A stretch of DNA of 64,000 nucleotides from Streptomyces sp. SLBN-118 (GCF_006715635.1 NZ_VFNP01000001.1:930001-994000), one strand, 5' to 3'; numbered from the stretch's first letter, positions 35,053-45,586 are shown. The notes: a model not told the origin generated them from the sequence alone. Numbers and translations: made by a program.

Positions 35053-35807
35053 TGTGCCGCCACATCGCCTTCCTCGGCCCGCCGCTGCCGCTCGGGCAAC
35101 TGCTCGTCGAGCCCGCGCACGGGCTGTTCAGGCAGTCCTGGGCGCCGCGTCACCAGCGGTACGGAACGGTCAACGCGGACGGCTTCGGCGTCGGCTGGTA
35201 CGCCGAGGGCGATCCGGTGCCCGCCCGGTACCGGCGCCCGGGCCCCGTCTGGGCCGATCTCTCCTTCGCCGATCTCGCCCGGGTGGTCCGCAGCGGTGCC
35301 GTGCTCGCCGCCGTCCGCGACGCCACCGAGGCGGGCGCGGACGGTGAGGCGGCGGCCGCGCCGTTCGCCGCCGGGCCCTGGCTGTTCAGCCACAACGGCG
35401 CGGTCGGGGGCTGGCCGGGATCGCTGGCCCCGCTCGCCGTGACCCTGCCCGCTACCGAATTGCTGTCACTGGAGGCGCGCTGCGACTCGGCGCTGGTGTG
35501 GGCGCTGGTACTGCACCGGCTGCGCGACGGCGACGAGCCCGGCCAGGCGCTGGCCGACACGGTCCGCGAGGTCGGCGAGGCCGCGCCCGGCTCACGGCTC
35601 AATCTCCTTCTCACCGACGGCGAGACGGTCGCGGCGACGGCATGGGGAGACACGCTCTGGTATCTGGCCGAGCCCGGCCGCCGCACGGTCGTCGCCTCGG
35701 AGCCGTACGACGACGATCCGCACTGGCGCGAGGTCCCCGACCGCACCCTGCTGGCGGCGACCCGCACCGATGTCCTTCTGACCCCGCTCAAGGAGCCACC
35801 CGCGTGA
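35052..35807 (+). CDS. egtC: Gamma-glutamyl hercynylcysteine sulfoxide amidohydrolase
   Basis: A 251-aa class II glutamine amidotransferase-like hydrolase with Cys2 as the N-terminal nucleophile (MCRHIAFLG) and the conserved NADGFGVGWY loop. It removes glutamate from the EgtB product. The start overlaps the egtB stop by 1 nt and its stop overlaps egtD. Confidence 0.95.
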   Translation: MCRHIAFLGPPLPLGQLLVEPAHGLFRQSWAPRHQRYGTVNADGFGVGWYAEGDPVPARYRRPGPVWADLSFADLARVVRSGAVLAAVRDATEAGADGEAAAAPFAAGPWLFSHNGAVGGWPGSLAPLAVTLPATELLSLEARCDSALVWALVLHRLRDGDEPGQALADTVREVGEAAPGSRLNLLLTDGETVAATAWGDTLWYLAEPGRRTVVASEPYDDDPHWREVPDRTLLAATRTDVLLTPLKEPPA

Positions 35808-36766
35808 GCCCGTTTCTGCTGACCCGCACCCTGCCCGAGGATGCCACCGACGCCGTTCTGCGCGCGGACGTGCTGCACGGGCTGACCCGTACGCCGAAGG
35901 CGCTGCCGCCCAAGTGGTTCTACGATGCCCGCGGCAGCGAGCTCTTCGAGGAGATCACCCGGCTCCCCGAGTACTACCCGACCCGCGCCGAGCGGGAGAT
36001 CCTGCTCGCCCGCTCGTCCGAGATCGCCGCGGCCACCGGGGCACGCACCCTGGTGGAGCTGGGCTCGGGCTCATCGGACAAGACCCGGCATCTGCTGGAC
36101 GAACTGCCCGAGCTCCACACCTATGTGCCGGTCGACGTGAGCGAGAGCGCGCTGACCGGCGCGGCCGAGGCGCTGCTCGCCGAGCGGCCCTCGCTCAATG
36201 TCCACGCCCTGATCGCCGACTTCACCCGCGGGCTCGTCCTGCCCGCCACCCCGGGGCCGCGGCTGATCGCCTTCCTCGGCGGCACGATCGGCAATCTGCT
36301 GCCCGAGGAGCGCGCGGCGTTCCTGCGCTCCGTGCGTTCGCTGATGGATCCCGGTGACGCGCTGCTGCTCGGCACGGATCTGGTGAAGGACGAGAAGGTC
36401 CTGGTGCGGGCGTACGACGACGCGGCGGGGGTGACGGCCGCGTTCAACAAGAACGTGCTGTCCGTCATCGCGCGTGAGCTGGATGCGGACGTCGACCCCG
36501 ACGACTTCGAGCATGTGGCGCGCTGGGACCGTGGGCAGGAGTGGATCGAGATGCGGCTGCGGGCGCGCCACGCACTGACCGTGAAGATCCCCGAGCTGGA
36601 TCTCGTGGTGCCGTTCGAAGCGGGCGAGGAGATGCGTACGGAGGTGTCGGCGAAGTTCCGTCAGGCAGGTGTACGGACCGAACTCGCCTCTGCGGAGCTT
36701 GAGCTGACGCACTGGTGGACGGACACGGAAGGCAGGTTCGCGCTGTCTGTGGCGACGGCACGCTGA
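35804..36766 (+). CDS. egtD: Histidine N-alpha-trimethyltransferase
   Basis: A 320-aa SAM-dependent methyltransferase: SAM motif LVELGSGSSDKTRHLLD, family block LPPKWFYDARGSELFEEITR, FLGGTIGNLLPEERAAFL, and the His-binding C-terminus. It converts histidine to hercynine. GTG start at 35804 with AAGGAG upstream, overlapping egtC by 4 nt. The C-terminal 106 nt are antisense to the end of the acyltransferase gene. EgtE-type lyase is not in the window, as usual in Streptomyces. Confidence 0.95.
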   Translation: MSPFLLTRTLPEDATDAVLRADVLHGLTRTPKALPPKWFYDARGSELFEEITRLPEYYPTRAEREILLARSSEIAAATGARTLVELGSGSSDKTRHLLDELPELHTYVPVDVSESALTGAAEALLAERPSLNVHALIADFTRGLVLPATPGPRLIAFLGGTIGNLLPEERAAFLRSVRSLMDPGDALLLGTDLVKDEKVLVRAYDDAAGVTAAFNKNVLSVIARELDADVDPDDFEHVARWDRGQEWIEMRLRARHALTVKIPELDLVVPFEAGEEMRTEVSAKFRQAGVRTELASAELELTHWWTDTEGRFALSVATAR

Positions 36767-37536
36767 GCGGCACGGGCCAGTGAACGGCGGTCGGGGCAGC
36801 TCCCCGCGGGGATGGCCGGCAGCAGCCGGATCTCCGCGGTGAGCCCGCCGGCCGCCACGACCCGCCACAGGGACGCGGTCAGCGAATCCTCCCCGACGAA
36901 GGCGGCGGCGCCGGTGGGCAGATAGCTGATGCGTACGGGCTGAACGTCGGCGCCCGCGTCGAGTGCGGCCTGGAAGACGGCGGGCCTGAAGCGGCCCTGG
37001 GCCCGGCCGCACCAGGTGGACCCTTCGGGGAAGGCTATGACGCGCGCGCCGCCGTTCATCGCGGACGCCATCTCGCGGACGGTGCCGGGCAGCGTACGCA
37101 GCCGGTCGCGCTCCAGGAAGAACGTGCCGCCGCGGGCGGCCAGCGGTCCGAGCAACGGCCAGCGCCGGACCTCGGTCTTGGCCAGCATCCGTCCGGGCAG
37201 GGCCGCCGCGATCAGCGGTATGTCCAGCCACGAGATGTGGTTGGCGACGACCAGGGAACCGCCGGTGCTCCGCGTCCGGCCTACGCCCACGATTCGCACG
37301 CGTACGCCGAAGGCGTGTACCACGGCATGCGCCCAGCAGCGGGTCGCCCGATGGCGGAAGCGGGTTCCGAGCACCGGCGCGAGCAGCGCGACCACCGGCC
37401 CGAGCAGGAGGCCGACGAGGACCGTCGTGGTTCCGGCGAGCAGCCGGGCCGCCGCCCTGAGCGAGCCGGCCGCCGGGCCGTGGTGGGTCGCGCAGCCACC
37501 GGGGGTGCAGGGCGCGCTGGGGAGCCAGACGCTCAT
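36661..37536 (-). CDS. 1-acyl-sn-glycerol-3-phosphate acyltransferase family protein (OlsA-like)
   Basis: A 291-aa membrane acyltransferase: hydrophobic segment about residues 24-50 (LLAGTTTVLVGLLLGPVVAL), the catalytic VVANHISWLDIP (NHxxxxD), and FPEGSTW. With the adjacent GNAT/OlsB-like gene (ATGA overlap) it would complete ornithine-lipid synthesis by acylating lyso-ornithine lipid. The last about 35 residues, Ser/Val-rich, are encoded opposite egtD (106-bp convergent overlap) and look unconserved, so the true end may be less important. ATG at 37536. Confidence 0.85.
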   Translation of the reverse strand: MSVWLPSAPCTPGGCATHHGPAAGSLRAAARLLAGTTTVLVGLLLGPVVALLAPVLGTRFRHRATRCWAHAVVHAFGVRVRIVGVGRTRSTGGSLVVANHISWLDIPLIAAALPGRMLAKTEVRRWPLLGPLAARGGTFFLERDRLRTLPGTVREMASAMNGGARVIAFPEGSTWCGRAQGRFRPAVFQAALDAGADVQPVRISYLPTGAAAFVGEDSLTASLWRVVAAGGLTAEIRLLPAIPAGSCPDRRSLARAAQRAVATDSANLPSVSVHQCVSSSSAEASSVRTPA

Positions 37537-38378
37537 CGCACGGGGGCGAGGGAGAGGAAGTGGCGCAGGTAGCGGGGGTTGGTTCGGCGCAGCGAGAGCA
37601 GGACGTAGAGGTCCGCGACACCGAAGTCGGGGTCGTGGGCGGGCGCTCCGCAGACCCAGGCACCGAGCCGCAGATAGCCGCGGAGCAGGGCGGGCAGCTC
37701 GGTGCGGCCGTCGGGGCGGGCGACGGAGTCGGGGTTCCACAGCTTGTGCGGGATGACCCAGTACTCCTCGGGGGCGAGGCTCTTGGCCTTCACGGTGTCC
37801 CAGGTGGCCGCGGCGAGGGTGCCGCCGTCCGCGAGCGGGATGGAGCAGCAGCCGGCCAGCCAGTTGTGGCCGGTGCGGGTCATGTAGCGGGCGAGCCCGG
37901 CCCAGATGAGGGCGATGACGGCGCCGTTGCGGTGCAGGGGGTGGACGCAGGAGCGGCCGACCTCGACAAGGTCGTCGCGGATCGGGGCGAGCCTGGCCAG
38001 GTCGAACTCGGTCTCGGAGTAGAGCCGTCCCGCGACCCGGGCGCGGTCGGGCGGAAGCAGGCGGTAGGTGCCGACGACCTCACCGGTCTCGGCCTCGCGC
38101 ACGAGGAGGTGGTCGCAGTACGCGTCGAAGGCATCGGTGTCCAGGCCCGGCTCGGGTCCCTCCAGCCTGGCGCCCATCTCACCGGCGAACACCTGGTGAC
38201 GCAGGCGCTGCGCGGCCCGTACGTCCTCCTGGTCCCGGGCGAGGGAGACGACGTAGCGCTGCTCGTCCCCCGGGCCGAGGGGAGCGGGGACGGGCGAGGG
38301 CAGGGGCGCGGCGAGCTGGGTGGGCATCTGCGCGGGGGCGGCGAGTGGGGCGGGGACGACAGCTGGCGATGCGGGCAT
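37533..38378 (-). CDS. GNAT-type N-acyltransferase, OlsB-like (ornithine lipid synthesis)
   Basis: A 281-aa protein. The Ala/Pro-rich 38-residue N-terminus is followed by the OlsB/hemolysin fold: VVSLARDQEDVRAAQRLRHQVF, DAYCDHLLVRE, VGTYRLL, EVGRSCVHPLHRNGAVIALI and CCSIPLADGG. It transfers a 3-hydroxyacyl group from ACP to ornithine. Coupled to the OlsA-like gene downstream (ATGA). Ornithine lipids replace phospholipids under phosphate limitation; a PHO box was not found by eye. Confidence 0.82.
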   Translation of the reverse strand: MPASPAVVPAPLAAPAQMPTQLAAPLPSPVPAPLGPGDEQRYVVSLARDQEDVRAAQRLRHQVFAGEMGARLEGPEPGLDTDAFDAYCDHLLVREAETGEVVGTYRLLPPDRARVAGRLYSETEFDLARLAPIRDDLVEVGRSCVHPLHRNGAVIALIWAGLARYMTRTGHNWLAGCCSIPLADGGTLAAATWDTVKAKSLAPEEYWVIPHKLWNPDSVARPDGRTELPALLRGYLRLGAWVCGAPAHDPDFGVADLYVLLSLRRTNPRYLRHFLSLAPVR

Positions 38379-38573
38379 GACGGTCTCCTGTGCCGGACGG
38401 AAGGGGACGGACCGCGGGCGCGGAGGCCCGGCTCCTTACTTCTTCCGTGGCTGGCTGGATTCGACATGACCGCCCGGCGGAGAGTGGATGTGCGACGGTT
38501 GAATGGCGGGGAATGGGGTGCGCGGGAGGGGCGAGCGCGAAACGGGCCACGCGTTCCTGCGCGGGTTCGTAGC

Positions 38574-39257
38574 TCAGGCGTGCTGGGCGGAGTCGAGATG
38601 GGCGAACGCCACCACGTTCTCGGTGTAGTCCTTCTTCTTTCGGTCGTACGAGCCCCCGCAGGTGATCAGGCGCAGCTGCGGGCTCGGGGTGTCGGCGTAG
38701 ACCCGCTGGTTGGGGAAGCGCGCTTTGCTGAAGCTTTCGACGGAGTCGACCACGAACGAGGCGACCATGCCGTCCTCGCGGGTGATGGCGACCTTGCTCC
38801 CGGCCTTGAGCTTGCTGAGCTGCAAGAACACGGCCGGGCCGGTCTTGGTGTCGACATGGCCCGCAACGATCGCAGCGCCGCGCTCCCCGGGCGAGACGCC
38901 GCCCACGAACCAGCCGACGAGGTTGCTGTTGTTGGCGGGCGGCGCGTCGAGCCGCCCGGACGCTCCGATGGACAGGGTCGTGAACGGGGCGTCGACGCCG
39001 ATCTGCGGGATCGACAGCCGCTTCGGTGCGGAGCGGGGCAGCACCAGACTGGCGACGGGCGGCGCCGGCGGACCGTACGTGGGCGGGGCAGCGACCACCG
39101 GAGGCAGCTGGGGGACTCCGCCCGCCGAGGGGCCGGAGGAGTTGAGGATGACGACGACGCCCAGCCCGATCGAGGCGATGGCCCACAGCATCGAGCGGCC
39201 GACGGAGCGGGGTGCGGAGGCGGGCGGGTTCGTGCCGGAGGACAGCTGGGCGGCCAT
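38574..39257 (-). CDS. Class F sortase
   Basis: A 227-aa sortase. One N-terminal membrane segment (SMLWAIASIGLGVVVILNSS), a Pro-rich linker, and the catalytic domain with His in AAIVAGHVDTKTG and Cys in LRLITCGGSYD; a basic segment DRKKKDY precedes the final strand (ENVVAFAHL). ATG at 39257; a longer frame further upstream overlaps the repeat protein and was rejected. It lies 136 nt downstream of a secreted protein whose C-terminus resembles a sorting signal without LPXTG, which is likely its substrate or partner. Confidence 0.9.
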   Translation of the reverse strand: MAAQLSSGTNPPASAPRSVGRSMLWAIASIGLGVVVILNSSGPSAGGVPQLPPVVAAPPTYGPPAPPVASLVLPRSAPKRLSIPQIGVDAPFTTLSIGASGRLDAPPANNSNLVGWFVGGVSPGERGAAIVAGHVDTKTGPAVFLQLSKLKAGSKVAITREDGMVASFVVDSVESFSKARFPNQRVYADTPSPQLRLITCGGSYDRKKKDYTENVVAFAHLDSAQHA

Positions 39258-39393
39258 GTGTGCCTTTCGTGGACGCGGGCCTGTGGGTCGCGATCGGACA
39301 GCAGCGCAGGGCTGCGAGGAGAACCAGCCACCGCGGCCACCGTCCGGAAGGACGGCGGCCGCGGCGGAATGTGACGACTGGTGGTCCGGGCTA

Positions 39394-40053
39394 TCAAGCG
39401 ACCGCGCCGCTCGACGCGTTGCGACGGCGCAGAGTGTAGGCACCGAAGCCGATACCGCCGAGGAGCAGGAGCGAGCCCGCGGCCAGGCCGCCGCCCGAAT
39501 CGGCCAGGCCGCCGCCACCGGCGTGGACGCCGCCCGCCGGCTTCTCCTTCTTCCATCCGCCGCCGCTCTCCGAGGAGGAGCCGCTGTCCTGGCCCCAGTC
39601 CTCGACGATCGCGGACAGGGCGCCACCACCGGTGTGGACGCCGCCCCAGGGCTTGTCCTTCTTCCAGGACTCTTCCTTCGTCGCGGACTCCTCAGTGGTC
39701 GCCGACTCCGAACTCGTCGCAGAGTCCCCCTTCTTCCAGGACTCCTTCTTCGACGACGGGTCGGACGCGGTGGAGTCCTCCGTGCTGGAGCTCTCCTGAC
39801 GACCGGACTCCTGGCGACCGGACTCCTGACGGCCAGACTCCTGGCGACCGGACTCCTGACGGCCAGACTCCTGGCGACCGGACTCCTGACGGCCAGACTC
39901 CTGACGACCGGACTCCTGACGACCGGACTGCTGCGTGGAGGAGCTGTCTTGCCCGTGGTCCTCGTCCATCGTGATGGCGTTCGCAACGGGCGCGGTGAGA
40001 GCGAGGACCGCCGTAACGGCGGCCGAGGCGAACAGTGTGCGGGCAGAGCGCAT
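39394..40053 (-). CDS. Secreted repeat-rich surface protein with C-terminal anchor
   Basis: A 219-aa protein: signal peptide (MRSARTLFASAAVTAVLALT, cleavage after VANA), nine tandem SGRQE pentapeptides (about residues 42-90), an acidic Ser/Glu-rich region, Gly-rich GGVHTGGGALS and GGVHAGGGGLADSG blocks, and a C-terminal membrane segment with basic tail (GSLLLLGGIGFGAYTLRRRN). The tail is shaped like a cell-wall sorting signal but LPXTG is missing; LADSG is the nearest match. ATG at 40053 with AAAGGAAAG upstream. Its sortase neighbour suggests covalent surface attachment. Confidence 0.85.
   Translation of the reverse strand: MRSARTLFASAAVTAVLALTAPVANAITMDEDHGQDSSSTQQSGRQESGRQESGRQESGRQESGRQESGRQESGRQESGRQESGRQESSSTEDSTASDPSSKKESWKKGDSATSSESATTEESATKEESWKKDKPWGGVHTGGGALSAIVEDWGQDSGSSSESGGGWKKEKPAGGVHAGGGGLADSGGGLAAGSLLLLGGIGFGAYTLRRRNASSGAVA
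39791..39930. repeat. Nine 15-bp tandem repeats encoding SGRQE
   Basis: Nine near-identical 15-bp units in the surface-protein gene. They alternate between two variants (GGACTCCTGGCGACC and AGACTCCTGACGGCC types), giving a 30-bp higher-order period in the middle. In-frame variation in copy number would change length without a frameshift. Confidence 0.9.
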
Positions 40054-40418
40054 GGGGCACTTTCCTTTCGCCGCGCTGCGAAGGCTGACACTTCGTCGGC
40101 TCATGGGATCGCGTTGCGACATGATCCACCGTCAGCCCGATTGCGGCTCAGCACCAGCCGACACAACCGCATTCGATGGCCACCCTGGGCCCTTCGAGTG
40201 ACGAAAGCCGGATTATCACTCGTTGGACTGCACAACACGCCGAGGGGATGTTTCAGCCGCAGCGATTGCGTTTTCACCTGACGATGCATCACCTCCAGGG
40301 AGGTCCGGCCGCCCCTTCCCAGCACACCCCGAGCCCCGAAATTCGACGTGTCTCACCTCGCGCGCCGCCCCCTGGTGGGGCACCGTGGAGTGAACGCATC
40401 GAGAGGAGTGCGACACAC
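40054..40418. other. 365-bp divergent intergenic region
   Basis: Separates the surface-protein gene (minus) from dodecin (plus). It holds the ribosome sites of both and an AT-richer stretch near 40205-40260 (GATTATCACTCGTTGG) likely to contain promoters. No gene, repeat or RNA structure was recognised. Confidence 0.6.
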
Positions 40419-40634
40419 ATGACGAACCACACCTACCGGGTCACCGAGATCGTCGGCACCTCGCCCGACGGCATCGACCAGGCCATCCACAACGGCATCA
40501 ACCGGGCGTCCCAGACCCTCCGGGGCCTCGACTGGTTCGAGATGACCGAGGTCCGCGGCCAGATCGTGGACGGGCAGATCCAGCACTGGCAGGTCGGGCT
40601 CAAGGTCGGCTTTCGGCTTGAGGAGAGCAGCTGA
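40419..40634 (+). CDS. Dodecin (flavin-storage protein)
   Basis: A 71-aa dodecin with the typical pattern VTEIVGTSPDGIDQAIHNGI, LDWFEMTEVRGQI and QHWQVGLKVGFRLEE; the Trp in LDWFE stacks on flavin. Dodecamers store FMN, FAD or riboflavin, and in some bacteria CoA. ATG at 40419 with GAGAGGAG about 10 nt upstream. Monocistronic. Confidence 0.95.
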   Translation: MTNHTYRVTEIVGTSPDGIDQAIHNGINRASQTLRGLDWFEMTEVRGQIVDGQIQHWQVGLKVGFRLEESS

Positions 40635-40660
40635 CGCTCTCGCCGTACCCACCTTCGGTG

Positions 40661-40690
40661 CCTGAGGGCTCTCCCGTACGGACCCTCAGG
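40661..40690. terminator. Hairpin between dodecin and the HAD phosphatase gene
   Basis: CCTGAGGG pairs with CCCTCAGG around a 14-nt loop, 26 nt after the dodecin stop and overlapping the 3' end of the convergent HAD gene. A plausible bidirectional terminator. Confidence 0.5.
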
Positions 40691-41177
40691 TGCGGCCCTC
40701 GCGCCCCTGCGCCGCCTTCATCACTTCGGTCGCTCCGCCCGCCCATCGGGCCCGTACGACCGCAAAGCCGGCCCGTTCCGCCTCGTCGCACACCCCTGCG
40801 TCGTCATCCACCAGCATCCGGATCTCGCGGTCGTGCGCCAGCCTCCGCAGGATTTCCAGCTTGGTCGTGCGGGCGGGCCGGCGGTCGTCGTTGCGCCGCA
40901 TGAACACCGTGCCCTCGGGCAGCCCCTGCTCGGCCAGCCAGACCAGGGTGTCCCTGCGGCACCGCTCCGGCCTGCCCGTGAGGTACTGGACCTCGCAGTC
41001 CTCGGCCGCGCGCAGACACAGGTCGACGCCCATCGCCAGCGGCGGGTCCTTCGGCGCCGCCGCGAAGAAGGCGTCCCAGTCGCGCGGCCTGCGCTGAAGG
41101 AAGCGCTGGCGGTGCCCCGAGTCGGCGAGCGTTCCGTCCAGGTCGAATATGGCCAGTGGCCTGCTGTTTCGCGTCAC
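40686..41177 (-). CDS. HAD-superfamily phosphatase (polynucleotide-kinase 3'-phosphatase-like)
   Basis: A 163-aa HAD protein: motif I AIFDLDGTLAD, motif II LTGRPE, a conserved Lys in RTTKLEIL (motif III), motif IV MLVDDDAGVCDEA. The compact cap-less form with TGRP resembles the phosphatase half of PNKP-type proteins and Swiss-army-knife phosphatases. Start GTG at 41177 (VTRNSRPLAIFDLDG); an upstream TTG at 41195 adds nothing recognisable. Substrate unknown. Confidence 0.8.
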   Translation of the reverse strand: MTRNSRPLAIFDLDGTLADSGHRQRFLQRRPRDWDAFFAAAPKDPPLAMGVDLCLRAAEDCEVQYLTGRPERCRRDTLVWLAEQGLPEGTVFMRRNDDRRPARTTKLEILRRLAHDREIRMLVDDDAGVCDEAERAGFAVVRARWAGGATEVMKAAQGREGRT

Positions 41178-41325
41178 GCCGGACAGCCTAGGCAATCCCC
41201 GCGCGGCGCTGACGTTCGGACCCTGGGTGAGCGCAATGACCGGCGTTCCGGAAGCTCGCCCGGATCGCGGGGCTGACGCCCGGCCCTGTGCACAGTCCCC
41301 GCGACCCGTTGCTGCGCGGTGATTC

Positions 41326-42153
41326 CTATGCCGCCGTGTCGAAGGTGTAGTGGCGGGTGTGGTCCAGCATGTCGGCCGGGGTCACGTCGTTCCAGGGGCG
41401 CATGGTCTCGCGCAGATCGACGACATTGGGTGTGCCTGCGGCCGGGAGGTAGGTCGAGCCGGGGTGGCGTGCCTGCCACTCGGCCCAGAGCTTGTCGATG
41501 AAGGCGTGGTGCAGCCAGAACACCGGGTCGTTGGGCGAGACTCCGGTGGCCATCTGGCCGCCGACCCAGACATGGACCCGGTTGTGCAGATTGACGCCGC
41601 GCCAGCCTTCCAGGTGATTGCGGAAGCCGTCCGACGCGCTGTTCCACGGCGGAGTGTCGTACGTGGCCATGGCGAGGACGGAGTCCACGTCGGCCCGGGT
41701 CGGCAGCTGACGGCCCCCGGCGCCGAGGTCGCGGCGCAGAAAGCCGCGCCCGTCCACGCGTATGCTCACCGGCCACTTGCCGGACGTGAACGCGAACGAG
41801 CCGTCCATCACCTGGCCGTCCCTGCTGCGCCCGGTGCCGCCGAGGAAGTCGGCCGCCCACAGCGAGGAGGCGGCGGTGCGGTCGGCGGTCCAGTCCCAGT
41901 ACGGGAGCGCAACGGACGGGTCCACGGCCTGGAGCTGCCGCTCGAACTGCAGAAGGAACCTGCGGTGCCAGGGCAGGAAGGAGGGCGAGCGGTGGCCGAC
42001 CCGCTCGCCGTTGTCGGTGTCGCCCATGATGAAGGCGTTGTGGGTGGTGACGAAGGCGTCGTACTGCCCATTGCGCTTGAGTTCGAGCAACGCGTCGACA
42101 AAGCGGCGCTTCTCGGTGGCCGTGAGCTGCGCCTGGTTCTTGCGTACGGTCAT
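41326..42153 (-). CDS. melC2: Tyrosinase (apo-enzyme, MelC2)
   Basis: A 275-aa type 3 copper enzyme. CuA ligands His38, His54, His63 (TTHNAFI, GHRSPSFLPWHR) and CuB ligands His190, His194, His216 (LHNRVHVWVGG, FWLHHAF) match the canonical MelC2 numbering exactly. It oxidises tyrosine to melanin precursors and is exported in complex with MelC1. ATG at 42153, 19 nt after melC1. The length is normal. Confidence 0.95.
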   Translation of the reverse strand: MTVRKNQAQLTATEKRRFVDALLELKRNGQYDAFVTTHNAFIMGDTDNGERVGHRSPSFLPWHRRFLLQFERQLQAVDPSVALPYWDWTADRTAASSLWAADFLGGTGRSRDGQVMDGSFAFTSGKWPVSIRVDGRGFLRRDLGAGGRQLPTRADVDSVLAMATYDTPPWNSASDGFRNHLEGWRGVNLHNRVHVWVGGQMATGVSPNDPVFWLHHAFIDKLWAEWQARHPGSTYLPAAGTPNVVDLRETMRPWNDVTPADMLDHTRHYTFDTAA

Positions 42154-42172
42154 GACGGTGCGTGCTCCTGGA

Positions 42173-42589
42173 TCAGGCGGTGACGAGCGGGACGAGGGCG
42201 GCGCCCTGGAGTTCGGCGACGGCGGCACGGGCCACCGCTCGGGGCGTGGGATACGTCTCGTAGTGGTTGACGACGCTGATCCAGGTGCCATCGGCATTGC
42301 GCATCACATGCAGTTCTTCGCCGTCGATGCGCACGGAGAAGCCGCCCCCGTGTCCGCCTGCGTGTCCGCCCCCGTGGTGTCCGCCTCCGTGATGCCCGCC
42401 CGCCCGGGCGGGCGCGCCCTGTATACGGCGGCCCTGGAAGACCTCGTCGAACGAGGCGGGTTCGGCCGAGGGGCCGGAGACGACGGTCCGCTCGGTCCGC
42501 GCGGCAGCGGCCGCTGTGCCCGCTACGGCCACAGCGGCGGCCGCTCCTGCGACGGCGCCCAGGGCGCGTCGGCGGGTGAGTTCAGGCAT
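42173..42589 (-). CDS. melC1: Tyrosinase co-factor / copper chaperone (MelC1)
   Basis: A 138-aa exported protein with a Tat-like signal ([20 protein letters not shown]), an [12 protein letters not shown] motif conserved in MelC1 caddie proteins, and the C-terminal strand [21 protein letters not shown] His/Gly tract ([18 protein letters not shown], about residues 65-82) is a likely copper-binding loop and is longer than usual. MelC1 inserts copper into MelC2 and carries it out through the Tat pathway. First gene of the operon. Confidence 0.93.
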   Translation of the reverse strand: MPELTRRRALGAVAGAAAAVAVAGTAAAAARTERTVVSGPSAEPASFDEVFQGRRIQGAPARAGGHHGGGHHGGGHAGGHGGGFSVRIDGEELHVMRNADGTWISVVNHYETYPTPRAVARAAVAELQGAALVPLVTA

Positions 42590-42895
42590 GGCAAATACCC
42601 CCAGATGTTTCGGTGGTTCGGTCGGTCACGGGCGTGGTCGGCGCCCGTGACCCGGATCCATGCCTACCGGTTCACCCGAACTCCGGGGAAATCTCCGCGA
42701 ATTGGTTGGCTGCTATGCGGACATGTCGCGATACACAGTGCAGCGTTGAACAAGGTTGATCTTGCTGTCCACGCGCCCCGCTGCCACCGGAGACGAAAAT
42801 TCTGCGGCGAATGTGACAGTTGCGTGAAGAGTTTGTTGCCTGCGTCGAGAAACTGTGCCCGGCCTCACACCGGGAAGCTGTCCGGAATCATGGGC
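42590..42895. other. 306-bp region between melC1 and sdhB
   Basis: Contains the melC promoter (minus strand) and the 3' flank of the sdh operon. A weak hairpin (CCCGG-CCGGG type near 42858-42875) may end sdh transcription. The central part (about 42690-42830) is AT-richer (AACAAGGTTGATCTTGC). No gene, RNA or regulatory repeat was recognised. Confidence 0.5.
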
Positions 42896-43638
42896 TCAGC
42901 GGCGGACCTTCCGGCTCGCCCGCAGCCACTCCTTGTTCATCGCGGCGATGGACGGCAACGGGATCCCCTTGGGGCAGGCCGTGGCACATTCGCCGGTCAG
43001 GGTGCAGCCGCCGAAGCCCTCCTCGTCCATCGCCGCGACCATGTCGAGCACGCGCGTCTCGCGCTCGGGCGCACCTTGTGGCAGCACATTGAGATGGTTG
43101 ATCTTCGCCGAAGTGAAGAGCATCGCCGAGCCGTTGGGGCAGGCCGCCACGCACGCGCCGCAGCCGATGCACTCGGCGTGCTCGAAGGCGAAGTCGGCCT
43201 CCGGCTTGGGGACCGGCGTGGCATGGGCCTCGGGGGCCGAACCGGTGGGTGCGGTGATGTAGCCGCCGGCCTGGATGATCCGGTCGAAGGCGCTGCGGTC
43301 CACCACCAGGTCCTTGACCACCGGGAAGGCAGAGGCACGCCACGGCTCGACGTCGATGGTGTCACCGTCCTGAAAGGACCGCATATGGAGCTGGCAGGCA
43401 GTGGTGCGTTCGGGGCCGTGCGCGTCGCCGTTGATGACCAGACTGCAGGCGCCGCAGATGCCCTCGCGGCAGTCGTGGTCGAAGGCAACGGGGTCCTCCC
43501 CGCGCAGGATCAGTTCCTCGTTGAGAGTGTCGAGCATCTCCAGGAAGGACATGTCCCTGGAGATCCCGTCGACCTCGTACGTGGCCATGGCGCCGGGCGC
43601 TTCGGCGTTCCGCTGACGCCAGACGCGCAGGTTGAGCT

Positions 43639-43642
<4 letters not shown>
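42896..43642 (-). CDS. sdhB: Succinate dehydrogenase / fumarate reductase iron-sulfur subunit
   Basis: A 248-aa protein with three cluster motifs: 2Fe-2S ([10 protein letters not shown] and the later TTACQ), 4Fe-4S ([15 protein letters not shown]), and 3Fe-4S ([16 protein letters not shown]). The first four Cys of the N-terminal ferredoxin domain are complete. It links the FAD subunit to the membrane anchor. ATG at 43642 ([10 protein letters not shown]), overlapping sdhA by 4 nt; a longer frame upstream lies inside sdhA. Confidence 0.95.
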
Positions 43643-45585
<1,943 letters not shown>

Positions 45586-45586
45586 G

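Noticed and set aside
39791..39930. CRISPR-like repeat array
   Set aside because: Units are contiguous, in frame and protein-coding (SGRQE), with no spacers.
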